Source: Pseudopedobacter sp035496935
Lineage (GTDB): Bacteria > Bacteroidota > Bacteroidia > Sphingobacteriales > Sphingobacteriaceae
DNA: 64,000 nucleotides
Assembly (NCBI GenBank): GCA_035496935.1
Contig: DATJED010000014.1
Location: forward strand, 1 to 64,000
Reading direction: 5' to 3'
The translations under genes and the position numbers were made by a program. The notes under the pieces were generated by a model. That model did no database searches. It saw nothing but the letters and a program-made list of their open reading frames with translations, and was not told the DNA's origin. Of this stretch, positions 53,972 through 62,960 are shown piece by piece. Within the stretch, counting starts at the first letter, position 1; each line of letters opens with the position of its first letter.

Positions 53972-55774
53972 TTATTCTTTTATCTCTATTTTATTTAAAC
54001 CGGGCAATAAGGGTACTGAGTTATTCTTTGGCTTTATCGTTTTTCCGCCCACTAATATTTTCGAACTCTCACGTGATAAAATAAATTTACCCACCATACC
54101 CTCTGGCAACTCTATGTCATATAGTTTACTTCGACTGTCTGTAACTTTATAGTCTGCGGTAATCGCTCCCCTAATTGTTGGAACTTTAATTTTACTAAAT
54201 TTTAAATCGCTGAGTTGTGGTTCTATTTTTACACTGGTAAAACCCGGAGCTGAGGGTGTAATTCCCCACAGATAACGCGTTACAATATTTGCTGGCGCCG
54301 TCCCCCAAGCATGGTTCCAGTCCAAATTGGGTTTGTCTTTTATATCCCAGGCTTCCAGTGCCATAGTAGAACCAATTTTTATCATGTTCCACCAACTGCG
54401 GTCGCTTTTAGCAGTCATTAAACTAAATGCATAGTCCGCTTCTCCATGCTGATATAAAGCTTCTAATAAATACTGAGCTCCATAAACACTACAAGCCATC
54501 CCTCTTGATTTCACAAATTCAATTACCTTTGTGATTTTTCTTTCAGGCACTAAACCAAATGCCAAAGGAAACATGTTGGCATGTAGTGAAGAATGTGTCG
54601 AGTTTTCTCCATCTACATAAATGCCTTTATTTTTATTGAACAGTTTCTTGTTTATAGTTTTCTTTACCCGCAAAGATTTCCTATAAAAATCTATGGAATC
54701 TGCCCGGTTTCCTAAACGGCCGGCTATTTTTGCCATTAATTTCAGGTTGATATAATGGAAAGCGTTAACAACGGTATTTACATCAACCATGTCATAACCG
54801 TCACGCTCGGTTTTAGGCCAGTCAACAATATCTTGTAAATTTTGTTTTGAGTTAATGCTCTCTAATACCTTATTAGTCATTAATGGGGATTTAACGCTTA
54901 TTAAACCATCCTTGCGTTCCAAATCTATTAGGGTCCGACTTTTAAGAGCATCATAGTACTTTGATATTAAGGTCTTATTCCCAGTATAAAGATAGTCATT
55001 GTAAAACAGCAACACGGTATGCAAAATCCATTCGGTTGGCCAAGTAGGATGCTGTATAAAATATTCATTGGTATTCCGAGCCATCGAATATTCATCATCT
55101 ACACTATAGTGACTCAGTTGATTAATGTAGGCATCAGCTTCATAGGGTATCCTTTCCCTATCACCATCAATATAAATACCTGCAAAGCTAGTTGCTTTAA
55201 TGGTATGTTTACACATACCCCAAACCCGGGTTAATACTGTATCAGAACTTGTGAACGTACTGGCTTTATCATTAAACCGATAATTATACACTTTTTGTTT
55301 AACTGCTACATTGCTTATAGGGATATTCAAATTCTCAATTTCGCAATAACGGAAAGGCATGATGACTCCAAATGAATCTGGCAAAGCGATGGCATTTGGA
55401 CCAGTATTTCGCTTATCGGGCGGGAGTTTGATGGCGTACTCCTTCTGCACCGGAATATCTATTAGTTTTAATTTTTGATACCTTATAGTTCCTCCGGGCT
55501 TTCGGTCTATTGTTGTAGGGTTAATGATTTTTTCTCCTACATGAATAATTAAAGTATCTGTTTGAGGTGATTTAAGATTGAGTATCAATTTACCAAAAGC
55601 ATCTTTACCGAAATCGATGAAATAGTGATGGTCTTTAACCTTTATTATTTTTTTTGGAGCTACTAATGTTGTTTGAAATTGATCGTTTTCTACATTATCG
55701 GTATCCGTTTGAGCTAAAGAATTATTACTACAAAATAAGTATATTGATAAGAATACTATCAAAATATTTTTCAT
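53972..55774 (-). CDS. GH78-type alpha-L-rhamnosidase
   Basis: From the ATG at 55774 the product is 600 aa with a clean signal peptide (ending NNSLAQ). An earlier ATG at 55837 adds 21 residues before it. The N-terminal beta domain is followed by the (alpha/alpha)6 domain with IDGDRERIPYEAD, a variant of the GH78 acid motif (D-x3-E-x6-D, one residue shorter). DWNHAWGTAPANI and TPSAPGFTSVKIEPQL are family segments near the C-terminus. It releases rhamnose or a related sugar. It is preceded by a shared element (55886-55941). Confidence 0.85.
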   Translation of the reverse strand: MKNILIVFLSIYLFCSNNSLAQTDTDNVENDQFQTTLVAPKKIIKVKDHHYFIDFGKDAFGKLILNLKSPQTDTLIIHVGEKIINPTTIDRKPGGTIRYQKLKLIDIPVQKEYAIKLPPDKRNTGPNAIALPDSFGVIMPFRYCEIENLNIPISNVAVKQKVYNYRFNDKASTFTSSDTVLTRVWGMCKHTIKATSFAGIYIDGDRERIPYEADAYINQLSHYSVDDEYSMARNTNEYFIQHPTWPTEWILHTVLLFYNDYLYTGNKTLISKYYDALKSRTLIDLERKDGLISVKSPLMTNKVLESINSKQNLQDIVDWPKTERDGYDMVDVNTVVNAFHYINLKLMAKIAGRLGNRADSIDFYRKSLRVKKTINKKLFNKNKGIYVDGENSTHSSLHANMFPLAFGLVPERKITKVIEFVKSRGMACSVYGAQYLLEALYQHGEADYAFSLMTAKSDRSWWNMIKIGSTMALEAWDIKDKPNLDWNHAWGTAPANIVTRYLWGITPSAPGFTSVKIEPQLSDLKFSKIKVPTIRGAITADYKVTDSRSKLYDIELPEGMVGKFILSRESSKILVGGKTIKPKNNSVPLLPGLNKIEIKE

Positions 55775-55885
55775 GATGCTAAATAAGGTTGAATTAAACT
55801 TAAAGTCACTGTATGTGCTCTTTAAAATAGAAATCAATGTATAATTTCATCAAAACAATTTCCTACAGGCTATTGATCTGTAATT

Positions 55886-55941
55886 CAAAATTAAGTCATA
55901 TTAGCAACCATTTTTAATACTTTTTTACCATAGTTCAATAG
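55886..55941 (-). promoter_or_regulatory. Regulated promoter of the GH78/GH106 unit
   Basis: A perfect minus-strand -7 box TAATTTTG (55886-55893) lies 23 bp from the element ATAC-N17-ATAG (55917-55941, + strand; inner TTTTTTACCA), identical in spacing to the susC promoter. The leader to the ATG at 55774 is about 105 nt. Confidence 0.65.
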
Positions 55942-56414
55942 AATTCAACCTTAACTTATTCTTCCGTAACGTCTGTGTTTTCCAATCCTACATTCTACTT
56001 GGCGTATAACTCTTAGTCTTACACTTTCGATACAAGCTCTTTTTATGTGAGATTTAACGACTTCCGCTTTCCTAAAAATACAGAAATATAGCTATACCAT
56101 TCCGAGTACTACTGTATAAAAAATACCAGTAAACTAAACTATTAATTTTATATAAACCCATCCCAAATAAAACCGTCAAACAATTTCACGGGATGACTAC
56201 TACTTATCAAATGGTTATTATTAATATCAATTTTTGCGGGAAAGTATTTAATCCGCCTCTGTAGCCGTTTCTTTCACTCAAAGCACATCCTTTTATTAAG
56301 TATAATTTACCTGTTTTTAATTGGTAACAAGCGATATCCCCAAAACGCAGTCACCTAAAACTCAAAATAACTTATTACAAGTCAACAAAGTATCCGCAAA
56401 AACAAAATATAATT
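55942..56414. other. Intergenic region between divergent units
   Basis: AT-rich stretch of about 470 bp between the GH78 promoter and the carbohydrate-binding gene promoter. No gene, RNA or clear repeat was seen. Confidence 0.35.
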
Positions 56415-56446
56415 TTTGTTAATACAAAAATATTTTTCCATCTTTG
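56415..56446 (+). promoter_or_regulatory. Promoter of the carbohydrate-binding protein gene
   Basis: TTTG (56415-56418) and CATCTTTG (56439-56446, one mismatch from TAnnTTTG) are 20 bp apart. A leader of about 120 nt follows with imperfect ATAGCATA-type repeats (56452-56480). Confidence 0.5.
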
Positions 56447-56573
56447 ATTGTATAGCATAGTATAGAATAGATAGCATAAGTCTAATAAAGTTCAATAGCA
56501 TCAAAAAATACAAAGCTTACCCTGAGAGACTGAACACCTCTCTTTTATTATTAACCGTTAAAATAAACCCATT

Positions 56574-58037
56574 ATGAGAAAAAACTACTTAAAACGCACT
56601 GCGTTTCTAATTGCCAGTGCCATGCTTGTCACTACAAATTTTGCTTTTGGCCAAACTCCTATTACTATTGAAGCAGAAAGCGGATCACTTGCGGGCGCCG
56701 CTAGCGTAGAAAACTGTACAAACTGTACTTGGGATCCTAATATTAACACTTCGGGAAAAAAGGTTGGCAATTTGGATCATAATAACTCGGTGGAGAATTC
56801 CGCTACCTACACCGTTAATGTAGCTACAGCCGGAATTTATAAACTTGAATTATTCTATATCGTTGACAATAACGACCGGTTTTTTGATATACTTATAAAT
56901 GGCACAACTTCTATTAGACCTACAATTAGAGGAACAGGAAACTGGGAGGATGTAGGATCGACTTCAGTTTTTATTAAATTAATAGCGGGAGATAACACTC
57001 TTAAATTTTACAATAGCTACTGGTATGCTCCAAACCTTGATAAGTTAATTTTAACCCCTTTCTCTGATGCTATATTATTAGAAGCAGAAAATTCAACATT
57101 TGGAGGTGTTACCGAAATTCAGAACAATAGTTTATTCTCTGGTGGACAAGGTGTAGAGGGAAATATGCATGGCCTAAATGGGTGGATAACCTTTACTACT
57201 AATGTATCAACAGCTGGAAAATATATGCTAACCGCCGCCTACGATGACGCTACTAACGATGGTGACCGTTATTATAAAATCATAGTGAATACTCCTATCA
57301 CAACAACAGGCGGGAAAATTGATGATATAGGAGTTCAGTTTGGTGAAAAAAAAGGGTCTGGAGGTAATAACTGTACAGGAAACCAAACTCAAGAGGTTGA
57401 CTTAGTAGCCGGAGAGAACAAGATTACATTTTACTCCGACTGGTATGCTCCAAGACTTGATAAAATAGTTATATCTCCAAAAACGGTGTTGCCTGTAAGC
57501 TTGACAAAGTTTACCGCTAAACTAATTAACAAGGCAGCTGAATTAAACTGGACAACTGCCTCAGAACAAAACAGTGACTTTTTCGCTGTGATGCGCTCCG
57601 GTGATAATCAGGTTTTCACAAAAATCGGTAAAATTAAAGCCTCTGGAAACTCGACCGAAATCATAAATTATAGCTTTAATGATCCATCTCCATTAAACGG
57701 GAATAACTACTATCAGTTATATCAATACGATATTGATGGTTCTATAAATAAATCTGCGGTAAAAGTTGTTTCTACAAGCTTAACTTTAAATAAAGCTACC
57801 CTATTGGTTACAGGTTCAGGTAATAGTGTTGTTGGCCTTGACATCAATATTCCTTCTGCAACTACAGGAACTGCAACTATTTCTAATATTAATGGCCAAA
57901 CCGTAGCAAAACAAAATTTGATTTTTGAAAACGGAAAATCACAAGTAAGCATCCCTGTTAAAGGAGCTACCGGTATTTATATTGTTACCGTGGATACCCC
58001 GGAAGCAAAATTAAGGAAGAAGTTTTTCAAAAATTAA
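56574..58037 (+). CDS. Secreted carbohydrate-binding protein with T9SS tail
   Basis: The 487-aa product has a signal peptide (1-26) and two consecutive CBM35/CBM6-like beta sandwiches (about 28-155 and 160-305). Both start with an ITIEAES/ILLEAEN-type motif and share the YWYAPNLDKLIL and DWYAPRLDKIVI endings. A linker beta domain (LPVSLTKFTAK onward) and a T9SS sorting domain follow. No catalytic domain is present. It is on the opposite strand to the rest of the cluster. It probably sticks to glycan outside the cell or displays on the surface as a capture protein. Confidence 0.85.
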   Translation: MRKNYLKRTAFLIASAMLVTTNFAFGQTPITIEAESGSLAGAASVENCTNCTWDPNINTSGKKVGNLDHNNSVENSATYTVNVATAGIYKLELFYIVDNNDRFFDILINGTTSIRPTIRGTGNWEDVGSTSVFIKLIAGDNTLKFYNSYWYAPNLDKLILTPFSDAILLEAENSTFGGVTEIQNNSLFSGGQGVEGNMHGLNGWITFTTNVSTAGKYMLTAAYDDATNDGDRYYKIIVNTPITTTGGKIDDIGVQFGEKKGSGGNNCTGNQTQEVDLVAGENKITFYSDWYAPRLDKIVISPKTVLPVSLTKFTAKLINKAAELNWTTASEQNSDFFAVMRSGDNQVFTKIGKIKASGNSTEIINYSFNDPSPLNGNNYYQLYQYDIDGSINKSAVKVVSTSLTLNKATLLVTGSGNSVVGLDINIPSATTGTATISNINGQTVAKQNLIFENGKSQVSIPVKGATGIYIVTVDTPEAKLRKKFFKN

Positions 58038-58098
58038 TCGTTACTAAAGTAACATTTCATAAATGAAAAATTGTTTATTTATGAAATAGGACATCATA

Positions 58099-58149
58099 AA
58101 AAAGGGAGTCTGAAATTAGTAAAATCGACACTAATTCAAGCTCCCTTTT
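58099..58149. terminator. Bidirectional terminator-like hairpin
   Basis: AAAGGGAG (58101-58108) pairs with CTCCCTTT (58141-58148), and TGAAATTAGT pairs with ACTAATTCA inside. It follows the carbohydrate-binding gene and could serve the facing unit as well. The rest of 58038-58457 shows nothing. Confidence 0.7.
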
Positions 58150-58457
58150 CATTTATAGATTTTTATTTGTTGTAAAACAGCGTTTGTAAACACAGGCTAT
58201 ATAAAAGACAGTATCATAAATAATTACGGATTAAATGGAGTCTTTTTAACCGGTACTAAGAAAGTATTGGGTGAAAAATTGCACAGTTGCTTCATGTAGC
58301 TTTGTTAAAAACAAAGTTTTACATTATACAACTTAATGATTGCGGTTATTTAGGGATGAAATGATTGTGTAGGTTAAATTAAACTTTATATAGTCATCAG
58401 TCATTCTAAAATGTGACTATTTAAGCGCATATAAACTTTACGGTAAAATACTAGCAG

Positions 58458-59150
58458 TTATAGTACATAAAACTGATATACGCCAGAATCCGACTGGTTA
58501 CCATTTTTATCTTTGGTGATTACTTTCCAATAATATATTGCATTAGATTTTACATCAATCGCAAAAGAACTTGCACCTAAATCAGCCTTTATTAAACTTG
58601 GGCTGTTTACGTTTTCACTTAAATAAACATCATATCCTTGGATACTGTTTTCTACATGCGACCCAACCCAGCTTAATGTAACTTTTTCGTTTACAGCAGT
58701 AACAGTTTGTTTAAGTTCAGGAGATAATTGATCTGCCGGAAAAGGAGCGTAAGTGGCAGTTCCGGGTCCTGAAACATAAAACTTCCAGATTGAACTTTGC
58801 GAGCTCGCGGCAGTTTTTGATGATTTAGAGCGTACATACCACGAAAATGGAGTACCTACCGGAAGACTGACATCTAATTTTGTTGCAACTGTTTCATATG
58901 TACTAGTTTCCCCTTTTTTAAGATCATTAATAACAACTTCATATTTATCTGAGTTCTCATCTTTATTCCAAGTAAAACTTATCACACTTTTATTTCCCTC
59001 AATCTGTCCCACGGCACATGCTTCATTAGATTGTGGCATCAAAAGAGTGACGGCGCCAGGATATTTAACAGTTTCTTGTTTCGCTGAATTTCCTTTTTTG
59101 CATGCCATTATCAGCAACAAAAAAGACAGTGGAATAATACTATATCTCAT
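58458..59150 (-). CDS. Surface lipoprotein with two fibronectin/SusE-like domains
   Basis: The 230-aa product has lipobox IMAC (Cys17). Two beta-sandwich repeats follow, each with a VxxSW or FTWN strand, a tyrosine in YEVVINDLK/YDVYLSEN, and YYWKV/FSWYV. This looks like the fibronectin-type or SusE-type domains of surface glycan-binding proteins. It overlaps the upstream clan GH-D gene by 11 bp, so the two are coupled. It probably anchors or feeds that enzyme at the surface. Ligand unknown. Confidence 0.75.
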   Translation of the reverse strand: MRYSIIPLSFLLLIMACKKGNSAKQETVKYPGAVTLLMPQSNEACAVGQIEGNKSVISFTWNKDENSDKYEVVINDLKKGETSTYETVATKLDVSLPVGTPFSWYVRSKSSKTAASSQSSIWKFYVSGPGTATYAPFPADQLSPELKQTVTAVNEKVTLSWVGSHVENSIQGYDVYLSENVNSPSLIKADLGASSFAIDVKSNAIYYWKVITKDKNGNQSDSGVYQFYVL

Positions 59151-62100
59151 TCTTTATAATTTTTGAAGTGGTGGTATTTAGCTTAGTCTTCATATGAATT
59201 AGATAAGTTCCATTAGGTAAATTATGCAAATCAACTATAATCTCACCATTTACAACCTCATGCTGCTTGTCATATAGCAATTGTCCATTTTCTTGAAAAA
59301 CAGCAATTTCTGCCGATGAAGAGTAATCGTTACCCATCATAATAAAAAGCTTAGACTGGAAAGGATTCGGGTAAACTGATTTTCCCTTTTCTATAAAAAC
59401 TTCTTGCGTATAGCTGCCTTGGCAGGCCTTATCTGTGGTAACCAATAAAGTATTTGTTCCGGCTTTAAGATCTAAAGAGATTTCTTCGGAATTAGATTGA
59501 TAAACCTTTCCGTTTAGTTGGATGTTGTATTGTGACGAACCCGACAAGCTTAGTTCTAATTTGTTGTCTGACTTATTAACGTAGGAATAAACGGTTAAAG
59601 GCTTTGGCGCTTTTATTACCAGCTCATAACATCTGCTGAAATCCGAGTTTCCAAAAACGGTCAAGCATAAATTATAAGTTCCATTGCTTAAAGAAGATAT
59701 TTCTAAATTATTATTGAAAGTATATGTTTTATCCAAGTTATTGCCAATAAGTGTAGCCTGGTAATTTAGTGCTTCTGTAGCAAGTATATTTATCGTCCCG
59801 TTTTTGCTATCAGTACAAGATTCATCGGTTAAAGAAATCTTAAAATTATTTGCAGGTAATTCAAACGTATCCGCTACGGTCAAAGTCTGATTAACTGCGG
59901 TTGCAGGCAACCAGTCGCTATTACCTGCTTGGCTGGCTGTAATTATTGTAGTACCTGTTTTTAAAACATGAACATTGCCTTGTAAAATAGTAGCAACTTG
60001 CGGATTACTGCTACTATAGGTTACTTTTAATCCTGAGCTAGCAACCGCAGCAGGGTCGTAATCGATAGAGTTTAAGTTTTTTGACAAAGTGCTTTCAAAC
60101 TGTATCAATTGGTTTCCTTTTGCAACAGTTAAAACATAACTAACGTTATTTGCTGGAAGCCAATCTTCATCACCTGCCTGTGTAGCTGTAATTGTAGCTA
60201 CACCAGTGCTTTTTAACACAATTTTATTTCCCTCAATAACTGCAACATTTATATTGCTACTTACAAGAGTAACCGGTAAAGCGGAAGTAGCCGTTGCTGA
60301 AACCGTAAATTCCTTTTGATCGAGGGTTTTAGTACCAATGGCATCAAAGTTAATTGTTTGCTCTTTTAACGCTCCGGGTTCAAACCTGAAAATTAATGCA
60401 TCCGATGAAGCTAAATTATATTTTAGAGAGCCTTTAGCCGGTGACATTACTCCACTAAACAATTCTTTCACTTTATACTCGCTAGCATATAAGCCAAGTC
60501 GTTTTAAATCAATATTATATGATCTTGCTCCTGTACCGTAATTAAATGCAGCTACATAAGTATATTTACCTATTTCTCTCACAAATAACTCACTTGCAGA
60601 TTGTCCTGTGTTTCCCTCGACAGGTTTAAATGCAATCCCATTTTTTCCGATATCCAAAAGATCTTGGTTTTGTAAAAAAGTTTTAGCTCTATCGGTCCAT
60701 TGTCCTGTTGAAGAAAAATCATCTCCTGTGATTACCGTACCGGTAACTAATCCGGATGCTATGCGAGCTTTGTTTGTCCCCTCTGATTCATTTTTAAATA
60801 CCAAATGATCTGCATCAATGTATTTATAAACAAATGTTTGCCACCAGCCATAGCTTGTACTGTTTAAAGTATAGCTGGTGTTTTGTATGGATGACCATGA
60901 GTCACATGCAATTCTACGCATGTGTACATATCTGCCCGACGCCAAACTTGGAGATATTGCAGCGTACACCAACATCTTTCCATCCAACCGGTTGATAAGG
61001 TATTCCATTCCTTCCTTAAAGGCTTGCATACCCGTTTTTACATTAGGATCGTAAAAACTATCTGCTTCTACTGTAGCATGACCAATAAAATCAATCTTAA
61101 TCATTTGGAATCCCAAGTTTTTAAGCCGATCTATCATATAATTAATTCTCTGTTTAGTACCCGGATGCGTAGGATCAATTGATCTCGCTCCATCAAAGTC
61201 ATGGTAGCCGCCGTTTACCTTGGTCCAGATGTCCGCGTAATTATAAGAGCTCCCTTCAACCTTACGATCCGATTTACCCCAATCAACAAAAGGTCCCCAG
61301 TAAATTCCGGGTTTAAATCCTTTACTTTTACAAAGGGTTACAAACTGGGTTAACTGCGCTTCAGACAAATTATCCCAATAGGAATCAAGATCTATAAAAA
61401 GTGTACTGTCGTTTCTAAAACCTTTTAAATCATCACTAAAAAAATTAACCACACCTTTTGCCTGATCAAATGTTAATTTGTCTTGAATAACACCCCAGCT
61501 ATTCCAACCGTAAGGTGTTGGTTTATCCCATTTAAATATATACTGTGGCTGTGCTATTTTATTGGATTTTGCATATTCTTCTAATCCGTTTCTCCAATCC
61601 TCAAAATAGCCAACAAAAATTTTAGACGATTTTACAGTATCTACGTTTCCTCCTACAAAACCATGTACTCTTGTATCTCTGGTAACATCACTGGAGGTGA
61701 AACCGGCATAAACGTCTAATTTGGTGAGCTGACTGCCATTCCCTTTAATTTCAATTCCGGTTTTCCAGTCTGTTTGTTCTAAAGAGCCCATTATTAACCC
61801 ATTTCTTGTGGTATTATCATAAACGGCTCCCAGTTCTGAACTTGTAAAATTTACACCGCTACTTAGTGGCATTGCATTATATCTTACAAATGCATCATTA
61901 TCAAATGGAACAAATAAAGCCCTGTTATCTCCACTAAAAGGCAGCTTAACATCAGCGGTTAATAAAGGTGCCATGTAATTGCTTTTCACTTTATTTCCAT
62001 TTAATACAATCTCTGTGAAGAAGTAAGGTTTATCGTTATAAACATAGAAGATTTGGCTCATTGGTAATAAATTGTTGCCAAATAGAGAAATAACATATTT

Positions 62101-62784
62101 TGTCCCCACTCCAAAATCATCCGAAATACTTGATGAAGAATATACCCTTGTAGTATAATTTAAACTTGAATATGAAGTTGTAGTTTTTGCTAACGCGTAA
62201 GCGTCTCCGATAACTTTAACATTATTAAAATAAACGTTATATCTACCGGAGCCAAGTGAGTATTCGATGAAATTTCCTTGACCAAATGGTATGTTTTTTA
62301 CAACATCACTATCTTTATAGGCTACATCAAACTTGTCAATATTTGGTCCCCATCCACTTGGCTGATCAAATTTGATGATATTGCTTCCGGCTTTTAGTTT
62401 TATTATTATTGAGATGGTTGAGACTGTATTCCAACCGCCAGATGGCATACAATCAAGTTTTCTAGCGGTTTCATTATTTACCGTTAAATAAATCGAGCGT
62501 GGATCTGCGGAAGCATAATAAAGCGTAAATAAATAATCTCCTTCTTTATCAACAGTAATCGTATTTGTTAATGTACCGTTGCTGTTGCCTCCCAAATTGC
62601 CCACTAACTTATTTCCGCCACAGATTGTACAATCTTGAATATTAGCTCCGTTTGATATAACCCCGCTTTCTGCCTGAAATTCCTGAGCAAAAACATTTAA
62701 TTGAAAAAGCGACAAAAAAAGGCCTAATAGGAGGAGTTTATAAGAGCTATATCTCTTCTTAAAAATTGGTACACTTTTTCTCAT
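59140..62784 (-). CDS. Clan GH-D alpha-galactosidase-like enzyme, multidomain, T9SS
   Basis: A 1214-aa protein. After a signal peptide (1-33) comes a CBM35-like domain (about 35-155), a beta domain, and the catalytic barrel (about 420-760) starting PYGWNSWG. Asp565 in IKIDF is the probable nucleophile and Asp628 in ACDSW the acid/base, as in GH27/GH36 enzymes. Two Ig-like repeats (about 820-990, each with a TATQAGDEDWLPA or TASQAGNSDWLPA unit), another beta domain and a T9SS tail (YPNPFQSK) follow. Likely releases alpha-galactose or a related sugar outside the cell. The family within the clan is uncertain. Confidence 0.8.
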   Translation of the reverse strand: MRKSVPIFKKRYSSYKLLLLGLFLSLFQLNVFAQEFQAESGVISNGANIQDCTICGGNKLVGNLGGNSNGTLTNTITVDKEGDYLFTLYYASADPRSIYLTVNNETARKLDCMPSGGWNTVSTISIIIKLKAGSNIIKFDQPSGWGPNIDKFDVAYKDSDVVKNIPFGQGNFIEYSLGSGRYNVYFNNVKVIGDAYALAKTTTSYSSLNYTTRVYSSSSISDDFGVGTKYVISLFGNNLLPMSQIFYVYNDKPYFFTEIVLNGNKVKSNYMAPLLTADVKLPFSGDNRALFVPFDNDAFVRYNAMPLSSGVNFTSSELGAVYDNTTRNGLIMGSLEQTDWKTGIEIKGNGSQLTKLDVYAGFTSSDVTRDTRVHGFVGGNVDTVKSSKIFVGYFEDWRNGLEEYAKSNKIAQPQYIFKWDKPTPYGWNSWGVIQDKLTFDQAKGVVNFFSDDLKGFRNDSTLFIDLDSYWDNLSEAQLTQFVTLCKSKGFKPGIYWGPFVDWGKSDRKVEGSSYNYADIWTKVNGGYHDFDGARSIDPTHPGTKQRINYMIDRLKNLGFQMIKIDFIGHATVEADSFYDPNVKTGMQAFKEGMEYLINRLDGKMLVYAAISPSLASGRYVHMRRIACDSWSSIQNTSYTLNSTSYGWWQTFVYKYIDADHLVFKNESEGTNKARIASGLVTGTVITGDDFSSTGQWTDRAKTFLQNQDLLDIGKNGIAFKPVEGNTGQSASELFVREIGKYTYVAAFNYGTGARSYNIDLKRLGLYASEYKVKELFSGVMSPAKGSLKYNLASSDALIFRFEPGALKEQTINFDAIGTKTLDQKEFTVSATATSALPVTLVSSNINVAVIEGNKIVLKSTGVATITATQAGDEDWLPANNVSYVLTVAKGNQLIQFESTLSKNLNSIDYDPAAVASSGLKVTYSSSNPQVATILQGNVHVLKTGTTIITASQAGNSDWLPATAVNQTLTVADTFELPANNFKISLTDESCTDSKNGTINILATEALNYQATLIGNNLDKTYTFNNNLEISSLSNGTYNLCLTVFGNSDFSRCYELVIKAPKPLTVYSYVNKSDNKLELSLSGSSQYNIQLNGKVYQSNSEEISLDLKAGTNTLLVTTDKACQGSYTQEVFIEKGKSVYPNPFQSKLFIMMGNDYSSSAEIAVFQENGQLLYDKQHEVVNGEIIVDLHNLPNGTYLIHMKTKLNTTTSKIIKNEI

Positions 62785-62960
62785 TTCAATATGGTTTAAT
62801 AAAATAGACTCGCTAGAAGTATAATCGGTTAATAATAATTGGTATGAAGTTTATATTAGGCTTTACGAATAAGCTTATTAAGTAAAAGCAAATAGCCCCA
62901 CCCGTAATCCCGGTTTTCCCCATGATGGGCCTTTATTCAACTTTTTGTATTGCTTGATTA

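Noticed and set aside
56452..56480. ATAGCATA repeats as a CRISPR-like or tandem repeat
   Set aside because: Units are short and irregular with no spacers. They are only a leader feature. No CRISPR array was found anywhere in the window.
58243..58270. Another partial match, CTTTTTAACCGG
   Set aside because: Neither ATAC half-site is present and no gene start is suitably placed.
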